DNA of 64,000 nucleotides from Hydrogenovibrio thermophilus (GTDB taxonomy: Bacteria > Pseudomonadota > Gammaproteobacteria > Thiomicrospirales > Thiomicrospiraceae): positions 1,736,001-1,800,000 of the forward strand of contig NZ_CP035033.1 in the NCBI RefSeq assembly GCF_004028275.1, written 5' to 3'. A program made the position numbers and the translations under genes. Below, in pieces: positions 9,613-18,027 of the stretch; positions within the stretch are counted from its first letter, which is position 1; each line of letters starts with the position of its first letter. The notes under the pieces were generated by a model. It was not told the origin of the DNA, made no database searches, and was given only the letters and a program-made list of their open reading frames with translations.

Positions 9613-11193
9613 TTATTTGCCCAGCGACACATGATAGTGCGGGTCTTCCGACACATTCACTTCCACCAAGTCTCTGGCTTCGTCCAACAGATTCTGGCAC
9701 TCAGGGCTCAAATGCTTCAATACGATTTTCTTGCCTTCGGCTTTGTATTTTTTCGTCAGGCTATCAATCGCTTCCACCCCGGTGTGATCGTACACACGGG
9801 AATGCTGAAAATCGATGTGTACGCATTCCGGATCGCTTTTCGGATTAAACATATCAATAAAGTTCTGCGACGACGCAAAGAACAAAGGGCCGTACACTTT
9901 ATAAATTTTACCTTTTCGGCCGTCATCCGACGTCATTTCCGAGGTTTCCACCATGACTCTTTGAGCATGTTGCCATGCAAAGACCAATGCCGACACAACC
10001 ACACCGGCAATCACCGCCACCGCCAAATCGAAAATCACCGTCAACGCCGTCACCAGCACCATGACAAACGCATCCATCTTGGTCATGCCGCGCATGATAT
10101 TCCAGCTCGACCAGTTAAAGGTGGCGATGACCACAAAGAACATCAAGCCAACCAACGCACCAATCGGCACCATCTCAATCCAGGGCGCCGCAATTAACAC
10201 GATCACCAACAAGCCCAACGCGGCGGTAATGCCGGACAAGCGCCCAGTGCCGCCGGAACTGACGTTAATCATCGACTGACCGATCAAAGCACAGCCGCCC
10301 ATGGTGCCGAAGGTACCGGCCGTACAGTTGGCCGCGCCCAACGCGATACATTCACGGTTCCCTTTACCGCGAGTTTCAGTGATGTCATCAATCAACGTCA
10401 TCGTCAACAAGGATTCCACCGAACCGATAATCGTCAAAATAATCGCATAGGGCAAAATAATCCAAAGCGTTTCCAGGCTGAAGAAGTTATCCGGCAACGC
10501 CGTCATCCAGGTCATGCCTTGGAAACCGTTTTCCGTTCCGTCACCGAACACCAACGATTCCAAAGTACCGGACACCGCCGCTTTATCGCCGACCGTAACG
10601 GTATTCATATCAAAGAAAATCACCGCCAAAGTCACCAGTACAATCGCCGCCAACGCGGATGGCACCGCCTTGGTCAAGCGCGGCAACAAATAAATAATCG
10701 CCATGGTGACGGCAATGATGCCCATCATGATGTACAGACTGTCGCCGGACAACCAATTGCCGTCCGTATCTTTAAACTGAGTAAACTGGGCAATCAAGAT
10801 GACCAATGCCAAACCGTTCACGAAGCCGAGCATGACCGGACTCGGCACCATGCGGATAAACCGCCCCCACTTCATCCAACCGATGAATATCTGGAAACCC
10901 CCCATCATAATGACCGCCGCGAACAGGTAAGTGGCGCCGTGCTCCATCACCAAATGCATCATCACCACCGCCAAGGAACCGGCCGCCGCGGAGATCATAC
11001 CCGGGCGCCCGCCGAACATGGAGGTGATGAAACCGACGATAATCGCGGCATACAACCCGACCAACGGATGCACCCCGGCCACGAAGGCAAAGGCGACCGC
11101 TTCCGGCACCAACGCCAGCGAAACGGTAATGCCCGACAAGGTGTCGGCTTTGTATTTACGCCAATCAAAGGCGTTAGAGGGGGACTGAGTCAT
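9613..11193 (-). CDS. SulP-family anion transporter with STAS domain
   Basis: This inner-membrane transporter of the SLC26/SulP family has 526 residues from the ATG at 11193, which has the strong site AAGGATTCAAG; a start 30 bases upstream lacks one. The N-terminal half has the family signature TLSGITVSLALVPEAVAFAFVAGVHPLVGLYAAIIVG and about a dozen hydrophobic helices. The last 110 residues form a STAS domain (HIDFQHSRVYDHTGVEAIDSLTKKY). Family members move sulfate, bicarbonate, chloride or dicarboxylates. In Hydrogenovibrio and relatives several SulP proteins act as dissolved-inorganic-carbon transporters, so bicarbonate uptake is a reasonable inference in this apparent autotroph, but substrate cannot be read from the sequence. 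It is monocistronic and divergent from a small membrane-protein gene. Confidence 0.9.
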   Translation of the reverse strand: MTQSPSNAFDWRKYKADTLSGITVSLALVPEAVAFAFVAGVHPLVGLYAAIIVGFITSMFGGRPGMISAAAGSLAVVMMHLVMEHGATYLFAAVIMMGGFQIFIGWMKWGRFIRMVPSPVMLGFVNGLALVILIAQFTQFKDTDGNWLSGDSLYIMMGIIAVTMAIIYLLPRLTKAVPSALAAIVLVTLAVIFFDMNTVTVGDKAAVSGTLESLVFGDGTENGFQGMTWMTALPDNFFSLETLWIILPYAIILTIIGSVESLLTMTLIDDITETRGKGNRECIALGAANCTAGTFGTMGGCALIGQSMINVSSGGTGRLSGITAALGLLVIVLIAAPWIEMVPIGALVGLMFFVVIATFNWSSWNIMRGMTKMDAFVMVLVTALTVIFDLAVAVIAGVVVSALVFAWQHAQRVMVETSEMTSDDGRKGKIYKVYGPLFFASSQNFIDMFNPKSDPECVHIDFQHSRVYDHTGVEAIDSLTKKYKAEGKKIVLKHLSPECQNLLDEARDLVEVNVSEDPHYHVSLGK

Positions 11194-11341
11194 CTTGAAT
11201 CCTTTCTTTTGAAAACCGCGCAAATTCTAACAGAAAAAGCGTAAAATGAGGCGTTTTATCCAGGCCTCGGCACAAGCCGGGCCCGAGCAACCCCTTAAAA
11301 ACAAACGGGAAAATCAAAGGCTATAAATCAAAGGCTATCTT

Positions 11342-11515
11342 ATGTGGATCAACCATATCGGCGAAATCATGATGGGCGTTTTCATCCTGCTGATTGCCGT
11401 TCATTTCGGACTGCACTTCTATTTCAAATCCGTCAAACGTAAAAAAGCGAAACAACGCAAAGCATCATCGGAAGCGGCTGCCAACCCAACGTCGGACCCA
11501 AAACCGAAAGAATAA
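11342..11515 (+). CDS. Small single-span membrane protein, 57 residues, unknown
   Basis: This short gene starts MWINHIGEIMMGVFILLIAV, with one strongly hydrophobic segment (about residues 10-30) followed by a very basic stretch (KSVKRKKAKQRK) and a polar tail ending KPKE. By the positive-inside rule the C-terminus should be cytoplasmic. Codon use resembles the surrounding genes and a palindromic terminator follows 19 bases after the stop, both supporting a real gene. No Shine-Dalgarno is obvious. It is divergent from the SulP transporter and convergent with ppnP. I do not recognise the family; a role as a small accessory subunit would be speculation. Confidence 0.6.
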   Translation: MWINHIGEIMMGVFILLIAVHFGLHFYFKSVKRKKAKQRKASSEAAANPTSDPKPKE

Positions 11516-11534
11516 ATATCGATTGAATAAATCA

Positions 11535-11558
11535 AAAACGCCCAGGCCTGGGCGTTTT
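11535..11558. terminator. Bidirectional palindromic terminator, CCAGGCCTGG core
   Basis: This is a perfect 24-base dyad, AAAACGC plus the core CCAGGCCTGG (11542-11551) plus GCGTTTT. It lies between convergent genes (small membrane protein on plus, ppnP on minus), so it can serve both. Confidence 0.8.
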
Positions 11559-11602
11559 AAAGCAACGAATATCGACCTCGCCGCCTACCGACGGCTTAGT
11601 CA

Positions 11603-11917
11603 TCACTCGATATAAGAACAGCAATAATCGGCCACGGTTTTGACCTTGATGCCGAATTTTGAATTGGCCGGTACATTGAAGGTTTCACCCCCAACCACGG
11701 TTTGCCATTCGGTTTCACCCGGCAACAACACCTCGACTTCTCCGGCCAACATTTCCATGATTTCCGCCGCTTCGGTACCGAATTCATAATCGCCCGGCAA
11801 CAAAATGCCTAACGTCTTCTTGCTGCCATCCGAAAACAACAACGTACGGCTGGTGACTTTTCCATCGTAATAAATATTCGCCGCTTTTACGGCGGTGACG
11901 TTCTCAAACTGTGACAT
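11603..11917 (-). CDS. ppnP: Pyrimidine/purine nucleoside phosphorylase
   Basis: PpnP (formerly YaiE, DUF1255) phosphorolyses several nucleosides to base and ribose-1-phosphate. The 104-residue protein is the usual small single-domain cupin. The sequence matches the family along its whole length: [15 protein letters not shown]-like N-terminal part, [35 protein letters not shown] in the middle and [17 protein letters not shown] near the end, where the beta-barrel closes. Here the N-terminal block reads [20 protein letters not shown]. It is a single gene, with the adjacent terminator at 11535-11558 downstream and the DUF2721 gene upstream on the same strand. The role is nucleoside salvage in the cytoplasm. 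Confidence 0.92.
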   Translation of the reverse strand: MSQFENVTAVKAANIYYDGKVTSRTLLFSDGSKKTLGILLPGDYEFGTEAAEIMEMLAGEVEVLLPGETEWQTVVGGETFNVPANSKFGIKVKTVADYCCSYIE

Positions 11918-11982
11918 CGGCCATCCTTATCAGACACAAAAAAGAAACGTATTATAGCCGAAGCCCCGCTGAATGAAAGCGC

Positions 11983-12435
11983 TTAACGCGGGTGCGAGGC
12001 GTAATAAATCTCACGCAGGAAAATCAGCAACCCCACAATCAAGGAGGCCATGGCCAGAATAAACAGTACCGCGATGAGTACCGACCCGTTAAATGCGAAA
12101 AACGCACTCAAGAACATGATCATAATCACCAGCGCCACCAGCAAACCGGTCATGGTACAGGCCAGAATCGCGTGATTGAGATAACGGCGGCGGCGCTCCA
12201 GAAAATCCAAACGTTGGCGGATTTCGCTGGAACGACGGTCCACCGGGCTTTGCGATTTCTCCATGAGCAGGATGTTGCTCAACTCCTCCGACTTGGAAAC
12301 AATCCGAGACAGACGACTGACCAACACCCCGAGCAAGCTCCCGATACCGGCCAGCAAAAACACCGGCGCCACAGACAGCTGAATCAAGTGGGACACCGTA
12401 TTTACCGGCACGGCATCGGAAAACAACTCGGTCAT
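11983..12435 (-). CDS. DUF2721 family membrane protein
   Basis: This 150-residue inner-membrane protein matches the DUF2721 pattern. An N-terminal hydrophobic helix (SVAPVFLLAGIGSLLGVLVSRLSRI) leads into a charged cytoplasmic helix with the family segment RRSSEIRQRLDFLERRRRYLNHAI. Two further membrane helices follow (CTMTGLLVALVIMIMFLSAFFAF and VLIAVLFILAMASLIVGLLIFLREI). The ending REIYYASHPR is also family-like. No biochemical role is established for DUF2721. It lies between ppnP and gloA on the same strand with gaps of about 50-65 bases, so co-transcription is possible. Confidence 0.85.
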   Translation of the reverse strand: MTELFSDAVPVNTVSHLIQLSVAPVFLLAGIGSLLGVLVSRLSRIVSKSEELSNILLMEKSQSPVDRRSSEIRQRLDFLERRRRYLNHAILACTMTGLLVALVIMIMFLSAFFAFNGSVLIAVLFILAMASLIVGLLIFLREIYYASHPR

Positions 12436-12483
12436 GAAGTTACCTTTTTAAAGTGTTAGAAAATACTAAGAAATAAAACGACG

Positions 12484-12879
12484 TTACGAACGTTCGTGGT
12501 CCGCACCGATGAATTCGATCTGATAACCGTCCGGATCTTCGGCAAACGCAATAATGGTGGTACCGGCATTCATCGGCCCCGCCTCGCGAATGATTTTACC
12601 ACCGGCCGCTTTCACCGCGTCCGCCGCCTGATAGACATCGTCCACTTCAATGGCGATATGTCCATAGCCTTCGCCCAAGTCGTACGAGGAAACACCCCAA
12701 TTGTAGGTCAATTCCAAAACCGTGTTGTTCTCTTCATCGCCGTACCCCAAAAAGGCCAGGGTGAATTCGCCTTTCGGATAATCTTTGCGGCGCAACAATT
12801 TCATACCCAACACATCGGTGTAGAACTGAATCGATTTTTCCAAATCGCCCACTCGTAACATGGTGTGCAATAAACGCAT
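12484..12879 (-). CDS. gloA: Lactoylglutathione lyase (glyoxalase I)
   Basis: GloA isomerises the hemithioacetal of methylglyoxal and glutathione to S-lactoylglutathione. The 131-residue protein keeps all four metal ligands of the bacterial nickel-type enzyme: His5 (LLHTMLRV), Glu56 ([10 protein letters not shown]), His74 ([11 protein letters not shown]) and Glu122 (GYQIEFI). The conserved [17 protein letters not shown] and [11 protein letters not shown] blocks are present. The gene directly follows a 58-residue membrane-protein gene on the same strand, separated by 9 bases that contain AAGGAG, so the two form a small operon possibly starting with metY further upstream. Confidence 0.96.
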   Translation of the reverse strand: MRLLHTMLRVGDLEKSIQFYTDVLGMKLLRRKDYPKGEFTLAFLGYGDEENNTVLELTYNWGVSSYDLGEGYGHIAIEVDDVYQAADAVKAAGGKIIREAGPMNAGTTIIAFAEDPDGYQIEFIGADHERS

Positions 12880-12888
12880 GTTGACTCC

Positions 12889-13065
12889 TTATTCTAATTC
12901 GTTTCCATTAATCGGTTTCAAGAACAGCAACACGATCAACGCCAGCGGGCCGAACAAAATGCCCAGAACCGCCCACGCGTACGGAGAACGCCCTTTCATT
13001 TCCGCCAGCTTCATGCAAATAATGCCGATGACCAGCAGCAACAGCAACCATAAAAAGTGCATCAT
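12889..13065 (-). CDS. Small two-span membrane protein, 58 residues
   Basis: A short open frame beginning MMHFLWLLLLLVIGIICMKLAEMKGRSPYAW is preceded by a near-perfect AGGAGG site 5 bases before the first ATG, which is strong evidence for translation. Two hydrophobic helices flank a short charged loop (KLAEMKGRSPY), and the protein ends in an acidic tail (NGNELE). The GRSPYAWAVLGILFGPLALIVL part resembles small phospholipase D-nuclease-N-terminal-like or PLDc_N-type membrane proteins, but I would not assign it. It lies 27 bases downstream of metY and 9 bases upstream of gloA on the same strand, so it is probably the middle gene of a metY-x-gloA transcript. Confidence 0.75.
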   Translation of the reverse strand: MMHFLWLLLLLVIGIICMKLAEMKGRSPYAWAVLGILFGPLALIVLLFLKPINGNELE

Positions 13066-13092
13066 CACGCCCTCCTGTCAGGAATCGTCGGC

Positions 13093-14370
13093 TTAGTCCT
13101 TGACGTTTTCCAGTGCTTGTTCGATATCCGCAATAATATCATCTATGTGCTCAATGCCAATGGACAAACGCACCAAATCTTCCGAAACGCCGGCTTTTTC
13201 CAACTCTTCCGGGCTCAATTGGCGGTGCGTCGTGGTCGCCGGGTGACACGCCAACGACTTGGCATCACCGATATTCACCAAACGCAGAATCATCTGCAAC
13301 GCATCAATGAACTGACCACCCGCTTCACGTCCGCCTTTAATGCCAAAGCTCAAAATACCGGAACCGGAACCTTTCGTGGTCTTCACGCAAACGTCATGAT
13401 ACTTGTCATCCGGCAAAGACGCATAATTCACCCAAGACACTTTCGGATGTTGTTTCAAGTATTCGGCCACCTTCAGGGTGTTCTCGCAATGGCGCTCCAT
13501 GCGCAGCCCCAAAGTCTCCAACCCTTGCAACAACAAGAAAGCGCTGTGTGCCGACAAGGCCGCGCCGGTATTACGCAACGGCACCACACGACAACGGGCG
13601 ATAAAGGCCGCCGCCCCAATATCACGCGTATAACTCACGCCGTGATAAGACGGATCCGGCTCGTTCAACATCGGGAAACGTTCCTTGTTCGCCACCCAGT
13701 CGAATTTACCGGAATCAATGACAATCCCGCCCAAGGTAGTGCCGTGACCACCCACGAATTTGGTCAAAGCGTGAATGACAATGTCCGCGCCCAAATCAAT
13801 CGGGCGACACAAATACGGCGTCGCGACGGTGTTATCCACCATCAACGGCAAACCGTGCTTATGCGCGATTTCCGCCAGGCGTGCCACGTCCACCACATTC
13901 CCGGCCGGATTTCCGATGGACTCACAGAAAATGGCGCGTGTTTTGTCGTCAATCGCCGCTTCAAACGCGTCGTAATCATCCGCCTTCACCATTCGCACTT
14001 CAATCCCCTGACGCGGGAACGTATGCGCGAATAGGTTATAGGTGCCGCCATACAACTGGCTGGTACTGACAATATTGTCCCCGGCCTGCGCGATGGTCTG
14101 AATCGCATAGGTAATCGCCGCCATACCGGTGGCCAACGCCAAACCCGCCACACCGCCTTCCATTTCCGCCATGCGTTTTTCCAATACATCGCACGTCGGG
14201 TTCATGATTCGGCTGTAAATGTTCCCCGGAACTTTCAGGTCAAACAAATCCGCCCCGTGTTGGGTGTCGTCGAAGGTATAAGACGTGGTTTGATAAATGG
14301 GAACAGCGGCCGATTTGGTGGTACTTTCCGATTCATAGCCGTGGTGAAGCGCGATGGATTCCAGTTTCAT
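13093..14370 (-). CDS. metY: O-acetylhomoserine sulfhydrylase (PLP enzyme)
   Basis: MetY makes homocysteine from O-acetylhomoserine and sulfide, so a sulfide-oxidising organism could assimilate sulfur directly. The 425-residue length is typical of MetY rather than the shorter MetB/MetC/MetZ. Signatures include AAVPIYQTTSYTFDDTQHGADLFDLK, YSRIMNPTCDVLEKRMAEMEGG, and the PLP-lysine motif HALTKFVGGHGTTLGG near residue 205. Note that the Tyr and Arg of YSRIMNPT bind the cofactor phosphate. The start has a good AAGGATC site. The 5' leader is predicted to fold (14395-14440), which hints at leader-mediated control. The related O-succinylhomoserine sulfhydrylase MetZ is the main alternative. Confidence 0.93.
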   Translation of the reverse strand: MKLESIALHHGYESESTTKSAAVPIYQTTSYTFDDTQHGADLFDLKVPGNIYSRIMNPTCDVLEKRMAEMEGGVAGLALATGMAAITYAIQTIAQAGDNIVSTSQLYGGTYNLFAHTFPRQGIEVRMVKADDYDAFEAAIDDKTRAIFCESIGNPAGNVVDVARLAEIAHKHGLPLMVDNTVATPYLCRPIDLGADIVIHALTKFVGGHGTTLGGIVIDSGKFDWVANKERFPMLNEPDPSYHGVSYTRDIGAAAFIARCRVVPLRNTGAALSAHSAFLLLQGLETLGLRMERHCENTLKVAEYLKQHPKVSWVNYASLPDDKYHDVCVKTTKGSGSGILSFGIKGGREAGGQFIDALQMILRLVNIGDAKSLACHPATTTHRQLSPEELEKAGVSEDLVRLSIGIEHIDDIIADIEQALENVKD

Positions 14371-14394
14371 ATTGATCCTTTATGAGTTAGCGAA

Positions 14395-14440
14395 GCAATG
14401 CCACGTCTCAAATAGCAAGCCGTGCTTGTTAAGACATTGT
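14395..14440 (-). promoter_or_regulatory. Structured 5' leader of metY
   Basis: On the minus strand the leader can form a stem of GUCUUAA with UUGAGAC (one wobble pair), topped by CAAGC-ACG-GCUUG with a CUAU bulge, and closed outside by CAAU with AUUG. The ribosome site lies about 18 bases further on. There is no T-run, so this is not a plain terminator. A metabolite-responsive or translational control element is possible, but it matches no riboswitch class I can name. Confidence 0.4.
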
Positions 14441-14625
14441 TATTGCAGTTATTTTATTATTTTCAGCACGCCAGCATCGAACATCATTAATAATTTCCAT
14501 CTCAACAGGACAAAAATTAATACTTTATTTTCAACAACATAGCGTTTGTTATCTAGCATTAATACTAGTGATATTTCCGTAATCTGTCAAATAGAGACGA
14601 CCTGAATTCACATACTTGAAATCTG

Positions 14626-14635
14626 CCAGGCCTGG
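14626..14635. repeat. CCAGGCCTGG copy, intergenic
   Basis: An exact copy lies 31 bases behind the stop of the 14666-15061 gene. The flanks pair only partly (GAAATCTG / TCAAATTC), so it is a weak terminator at best. Confidence 0.85.
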
Positions 14636-14665
14636 TCAAATTCTGCACAAAAACCGATGGGCGTC

Positions 14666-15061
14666 TCACGTCGATTTCAATGACAACCATTTCGGCAAAA
14701 AAGCAAACACCAACAGCGACACAACATAAGCGCTGCCGGACACCCAATCCCGCGTGGCCAAATACTCCGATACCGTCAAACCACGCAAACCCAAAACCAA
14801 TGTCAACTCCAACGTCAAGAGCATCCCCAACGCCACCCAGCCCATGCCGAAAAAACTCACCGGTTTCGGTTGGGCTTGCGCGCGTTTTACCCAGTAACGG
14901 GCTGAAAAATACACCACCGCCAGCATGATCGGCATTTCCAGTAACTCCGCATAGCGTACGCCCAGCCAAGGTTCCAAACTCAGCACTCGAATCGTCCCCA
15001 GTATAAAACCGGCGGCAAACACCGTTGCAAAGTACAGCAAGCCATAGCGCCACGTCATCAT
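14666..15061 (-). CDS. Small integral membrane protein, unknown
   Basis: This 131-residue protein is almost entirely hydrophobic, with four likely membrane helices: YGLLYFATVFAAGFILGTI, LLEMPIMLAVVYFSARYWV, FFGMGWVALGMLLTLELTLVLGL and WVSGSAYVVSLLVFAFLPKWL. Between helices 2 and 3 lies a short basic loop (KRAQAQPKP). The arrangement suggests both ends are cytoplasmic. I do not recognise a named family with certainty. The gene lies 27 bases downstream of an MFS-transporter gene on the same strand and so is probably co-transcribed with it. Function unknown. Confidence 0.75.
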   Translation of the reverse strand: MMTWRYGLLYFATVFAAGFILGTIRVLSLEPWLGVRYAELLEMPIMLAVVYFSARYWVKRAQAQPKPVSFFGMGWVALGMLLTLELTLVLGLRGLTVSEYLATRDWVSGSAYVVSLLVFAFLPKWLSLKST

Positions 15062-15088
15062 CTTGTAACCCCGTTGGTTGTGGCCCCT

Positions 15089-16240
15089 TTAGTCATAACG
15101 AACCCATTTTTGCGCAACCCCAATCGCCAACAATACCGCCAAGGCACACATACCAAACGCCCAATCTGCACCGCCGGCATACCAGGCATAACCGGCCGCC
15201 AACATCCCCAAGGCACCGCCCAACCCATGACTGGCCGAGGCATAAATCGCCTGCCCTTTACTTTGGTTGTCGCCATAAAAATGATGGTCGATCAGATAAA
15301 TCGCCGCGGCATGGAACAGGCCATAACTGGCGGCGTGTAGCAGTTGCGCGAACGCCAACCACACCCAATCGTCAATCACCAATGGAATGATCACCCAGCG
15401 CAATAACGTCAACACCAAGCTCGCCATCAACAAGGTTTTGACCCGGAAGCGCCGGAAGAGTGGCACCATCCAGAAGAACACCGCAATTTCCGCCAACACG
15501 CCCAGCGCCCACAACCAGGCAATGACGTTTTTGCTGTAACCGTGTTCGTCCAGAAAAATGCTGTAAAAGCTGTAATAGGTGCCGTGCGAGAATTGAATCA
15601 GAATGCTGGCGGCCAATAAACTCGCCACCCACGGCTGTTTGATAATGGTCCAAAACGAACTGGCGTGGTCTTCATGCTGCGCCACCGGGTGTTCTTGCAC
15701 CGCAAACGTTGCCAGCCAAATCACCACGGCCAAGCCCACCAAGGTCCACGGCAAGGTCGCGATCGACCAGGCCTCTATTTGCCACCCCAACCACAACACG
15801 GCGGCAATAAACCCGACCGAGCCCCACAGCCGCACCAAGCCATAGCGTTCCTTCACCCCTTTCAAGGTGGTGAACGTATAGGATTCAAATAATGGCAAAG
15901 CGGAATGAAAAAAGAAGCCGAAGCCGAACACCGTCAACAGCAAGCCCAGAAACGAATCGGTGGTCACAAAGCCAACTGAGAACACCACGGTTAAAAACGC
16001 CGTCCAGCGTAACCAGAAAATCGGTCGGCCGGTTTTATCCGCCAACCAGCCTAAGACATTCGGCGCCACGATTTTGGTGGCGATGAACATCGCCATCAAT
16101 TGGCCGATTTGAATGGCGTTGAAAGACAGCGACTGATAATACAAGCCGATATACGGAATCAGCCCGCCGAACAACATGAAATAGAAAAAGTAAAAACTGG
16201 AAAGCTTTGGATAGGCTTGTCGATAAAGCTGTTCCGGCAT
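15089..16240 (-). CDS. MFS transporter, HcaT/PPP-like family
   Basis: This 383-residue major-facilitator protein has twelve predicted helices and resembles the 3-phenylpropionate-transporter-like group. The N-terminus SFYFFYFMLFGGLIPYIGLYYQSLSFNAIQIGQLMAMFIATKI is very characteristic, followed by LGWLADKTGRPIFWLRW (MFS motif A region) and YGLVRLWGSVGFIAAV. The second half has FMVPLFRRFRVKTLLMASLVLTLLRW-type spacing, here read FFWMVPLFRRFRVKTLLM. Despite the family name, members in autotrophs are unlikely to carry aromatic acids and the substrate is unknown. The ATG has a strong GAGGAG site. It follows aroC on the same strand after 143 bases that include a small hairpin (CCCGTTT/AAACGGG, 16272-16286). 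Confidence 0.85.
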   Translation of the reverse strand: MPEQLYRQAYPKLSSFYFFYFMLFGGLIPYIGLYYQSLSFNAIQIGQLMAMFIATKIVAPNVLGWLADKTGRPIFWLRWTAFLTVVFSVGFVTTDSFLGLLLTVFGFGFFFHSALPLFESYTFTTLKGVKERYGLVRLWGSVGFIAAVLWLGWQIEAWSIATLPWTLVGLAVVIWLATFAVQEHPVAQHEDHASSFWTIIKQPWVASLLAASILIQFSHGTYYSFYSIFLDEHGYSKNVIAWLWALGVLAEIAVFFWMVPLFRRFRVKTLLMASLVLTLLRWVIIPLVIDDWVWLAFAQLLHAASYGLFHAAAIYLIDHHFYGDNQSKGQAIYASASHGLGGALGMLAAGYAWYAGGADWAFGMCALAVLLAIGVAQKWVRYD

Positions 16241-16383
16241 GCAAGCTCCTCAGAGACTCGAAAACATCACACCCGTTTGAAACGGGCGCTTCTCGAACCA
16301 TGATCGGGATTTATCAAACGCCATTGGCTCGAGCCGAATTTGAAATAGAAAAATGTAGCTTAATCAGCTTAGGTTAGGTGAAA

Positions 16384-17484
16384 TTAAGCTTCCGGGTGCG
16401 CCAAATCCATAATCGGCGGCACCACATCGCCGTTTTGGGCACGGTTTCGCATAAAATGATCCATCAGCACCAACGCCACTTTCGCCTCGGCAATCGGCGT
16501 GGCGCGAATACCCACGCAAGGGTCGTGACGGCCTTTGGTCACCATTTCGACCGCTTCGCCGTCGCGGTTAATGCTGCGCCCCGGCGTCATAATGCTGGAG
16601 GTCGGTTTCAAAGCGATGTGCGCAATGATGTCCTGCCCAGTGGAAATACCGCCCAGAATGCCACCGGCATGATTGGAATCAAAGCCTTCCGGCGTCATCT
16701 CATCGCGGTGTTCGGTGCCGCGTTGCGCAGCGACGGCAAACCCATCGCCGATTTCCACGCCCTTCACCGCATTGATGCTCATCAACGCATGGGCCAAATC
16801 GGCATCCAAACGGTCAAACACCGGCTCGCCCAACCCAACCGGCACATTCTTCGCCACGATGGAAATTTTCGCGCCGACGGAATCCTTCTGCTTCAGCAGA
16901 TTATCCATGTATTCACGAATTTCTTCTTTTTTGACCGGGTCCGGGCAAAAATATTGGTTATCGTTATCGAACGGCCAAGTCACGTTTTCCACCGTAATCG
17001 GCCCCAACTGTGACAGATAGCCTTTGATTTCAATGCCCAAACGCTCTTTTAAATATTTCTTGGCAATCGCCCCCGCTGCCACGCGCATAGCGGTTTCACG
17101 CGCGGAAGAACGCCCGCCGCCGCGATAATCGCGCACGCCGTATTTTTGGGTGTAAGTGTAATCGGCATGCGCCGGGCGAAAGGTTTCCGCCACTTTGGAA
17201 TAATCCTTGGAACGCTGGTCGGTGTTGTGAATAATCAGACCAATTGGCGTGCCGGTGGTTTTGCCTTCAAACACGCCGGAGAGAATCTGCACCTTGTCGT
17301 CTTCGCGGCGCGCCGTGGCGTGTTTTGACGTGCCCGGTTTGCGACGATCCAATTCAACCTGAATGTCCTCTTCCGTCAATTCCAGTCCCGGAGGGCAACC
17401 ATCGATAATCGCACCCAACGCGATTCCATGGCTTTCACCGAAGGTGGTCACACAAAAATTTTTCCCTAACGTATTGCCCGACAT
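16384..17484 (-). CDS. aroC: Chorismate synthase
   Basis: AroC converts 5-enolpyruvylshikimate-3-phosphate to chorismate with reduced FMN, the last common step of aromatic amino-acid synthesis. The 366-residue protein is of normal length and begins [33 protein letters not shown]. Other family signatures are [37 protein letters not shown], with the FMN and substrate-binding Arg residues, and [17 protein letters not shown] plus [13 protein letters not shown] near the C-terminus. It is followed on the same strand by the MFS gene and diverges from a thioesterase gene with a 68-base spacer. Confidence 0.97.
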   Translation of the reverse strand: MSGNTLGKNFCVTTFGESHGIALGAIIDGCPPGLELTEEDIQVELDRRKPGTSKHATARREDDKVQILSGVFEGKTTGTPIGLIIHNTDQRSKDYSKVAETFRPAHADYTYTQKYGVRDYRGGGRSSARETAMRVAAGAIAKKYLKERLGIEIKGYLSQLGPITVENVTWPFDNDNQYFCPDPVKKEEIREYMDNLLKQKDSVGAKISIVAKNVPVGLGEPVFDRLDADLAHALMSINAVKGVEIGDGFAVAAQRGTEHRDEMTPEGFDSNHAGGILGGISTGQDIIAHIALKPTSSIMTPGRSINRDGEAVEMVTKGRHDPCVGIRATPIAEAKVALVLMDHFMRNRAQNGDVVPPIMDLAHPEA

Positions 17485-17552
17485 AATTTACTTTCTCGAA
17501 TTTCTTTCATGTAATCGGTGCATTATACTAGGAGTCACGCCAAATTACCTCA

Positions 17553-18014
17553 ATGAACCGCAATCCGGCAAACCGAATGAACGCATCACTTAAATGGCGG
17601 CATCCCAAGCCCTTTATCGAAAACCACACCGTCACCGAAGACGAAATCGACTTTCTCGATCACGTCAACAACAAGGTGTATTTGAATTGGATGGAACACA
17701 TCTCCTGGCAACACAGTCTGGCGGTAGGCATCGACGAATCGGTGCAACGCCAAGTCGGTAAAATCATGGTGGTGCGGCAGCATGAGTTGAATTATCGTTC
17801 CGCCTGTCATCTGGGCGACGAATTGCTGATTGGCACTTGGGTGGGCGAACAAATCGGCTGCTGCCAACGCCGCCGCTATTATCAGGTATTCCGGCTAGCC
17901 GACGGCAAAGAGGTGTTTTTCGGCCATACGCAATGGGCCTGCATGAATCTGAAAACCCACCAGGCCTGCAAGATTCCACCGGAATTCATTACACCGTACG
18001 AAACGACGCAATGA
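17553..18014 (+). CDS. Acyl-CoA thioesterase, 4HBT (hot-dog) family
   Basis: This 153-residue protein has the hot-dog thioesterase signature DFLDHVNNKVYLNWMEHISWQHS, in which the Asp-His-Val-Asn segment forms the active site of 4-hydroxybenzoyl-CoA-thioesterase-like enzymes. The central strand block QHELNYRSACHLGDELLIGTWVGE is also typical. Such YbgC/FadM-like proteins hydrolyse acyl-CoAs in the cytoplasm; the natural substrate is not evident. Neither the ATG at 17553 nor the one at 17577 has a good ribosome site, so the first eight residues are uncertain. A near copy of the iterated 10-mer (CCAGGCCTGC) lies in its 3' part. Confidence 0.85.
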   Translation: MNRNPANRMNASLKWRHPKPFIENHTVTEDEIDFLDHVNNKVYLNWMEHISWQHSLAVGIDESVQRQVGKIMVVRQHELNYRSACHLGDELLIGTWVGEQIGCCQRRRYYQVFRLADGKEVFFGHTQWACMNLKTHQACKIPPEFITPYETTQ

Positions 18015-18027
18015 CCCATAACACAGC

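Noticed and set aside
13057-14034. Open frame of about 325 codons opposite metY
   Set aside because: It is a shadow of metY; its start lies inside the coding region of the 58-residue membrane protein.
15762-15775. GACCAGGCCTCT inside the MFS gene as a further palindrome copy
   Set aside because: It matches only CCAGGCCT of the 10-mer and is not palindromic over the full length, so it was left out of the count.
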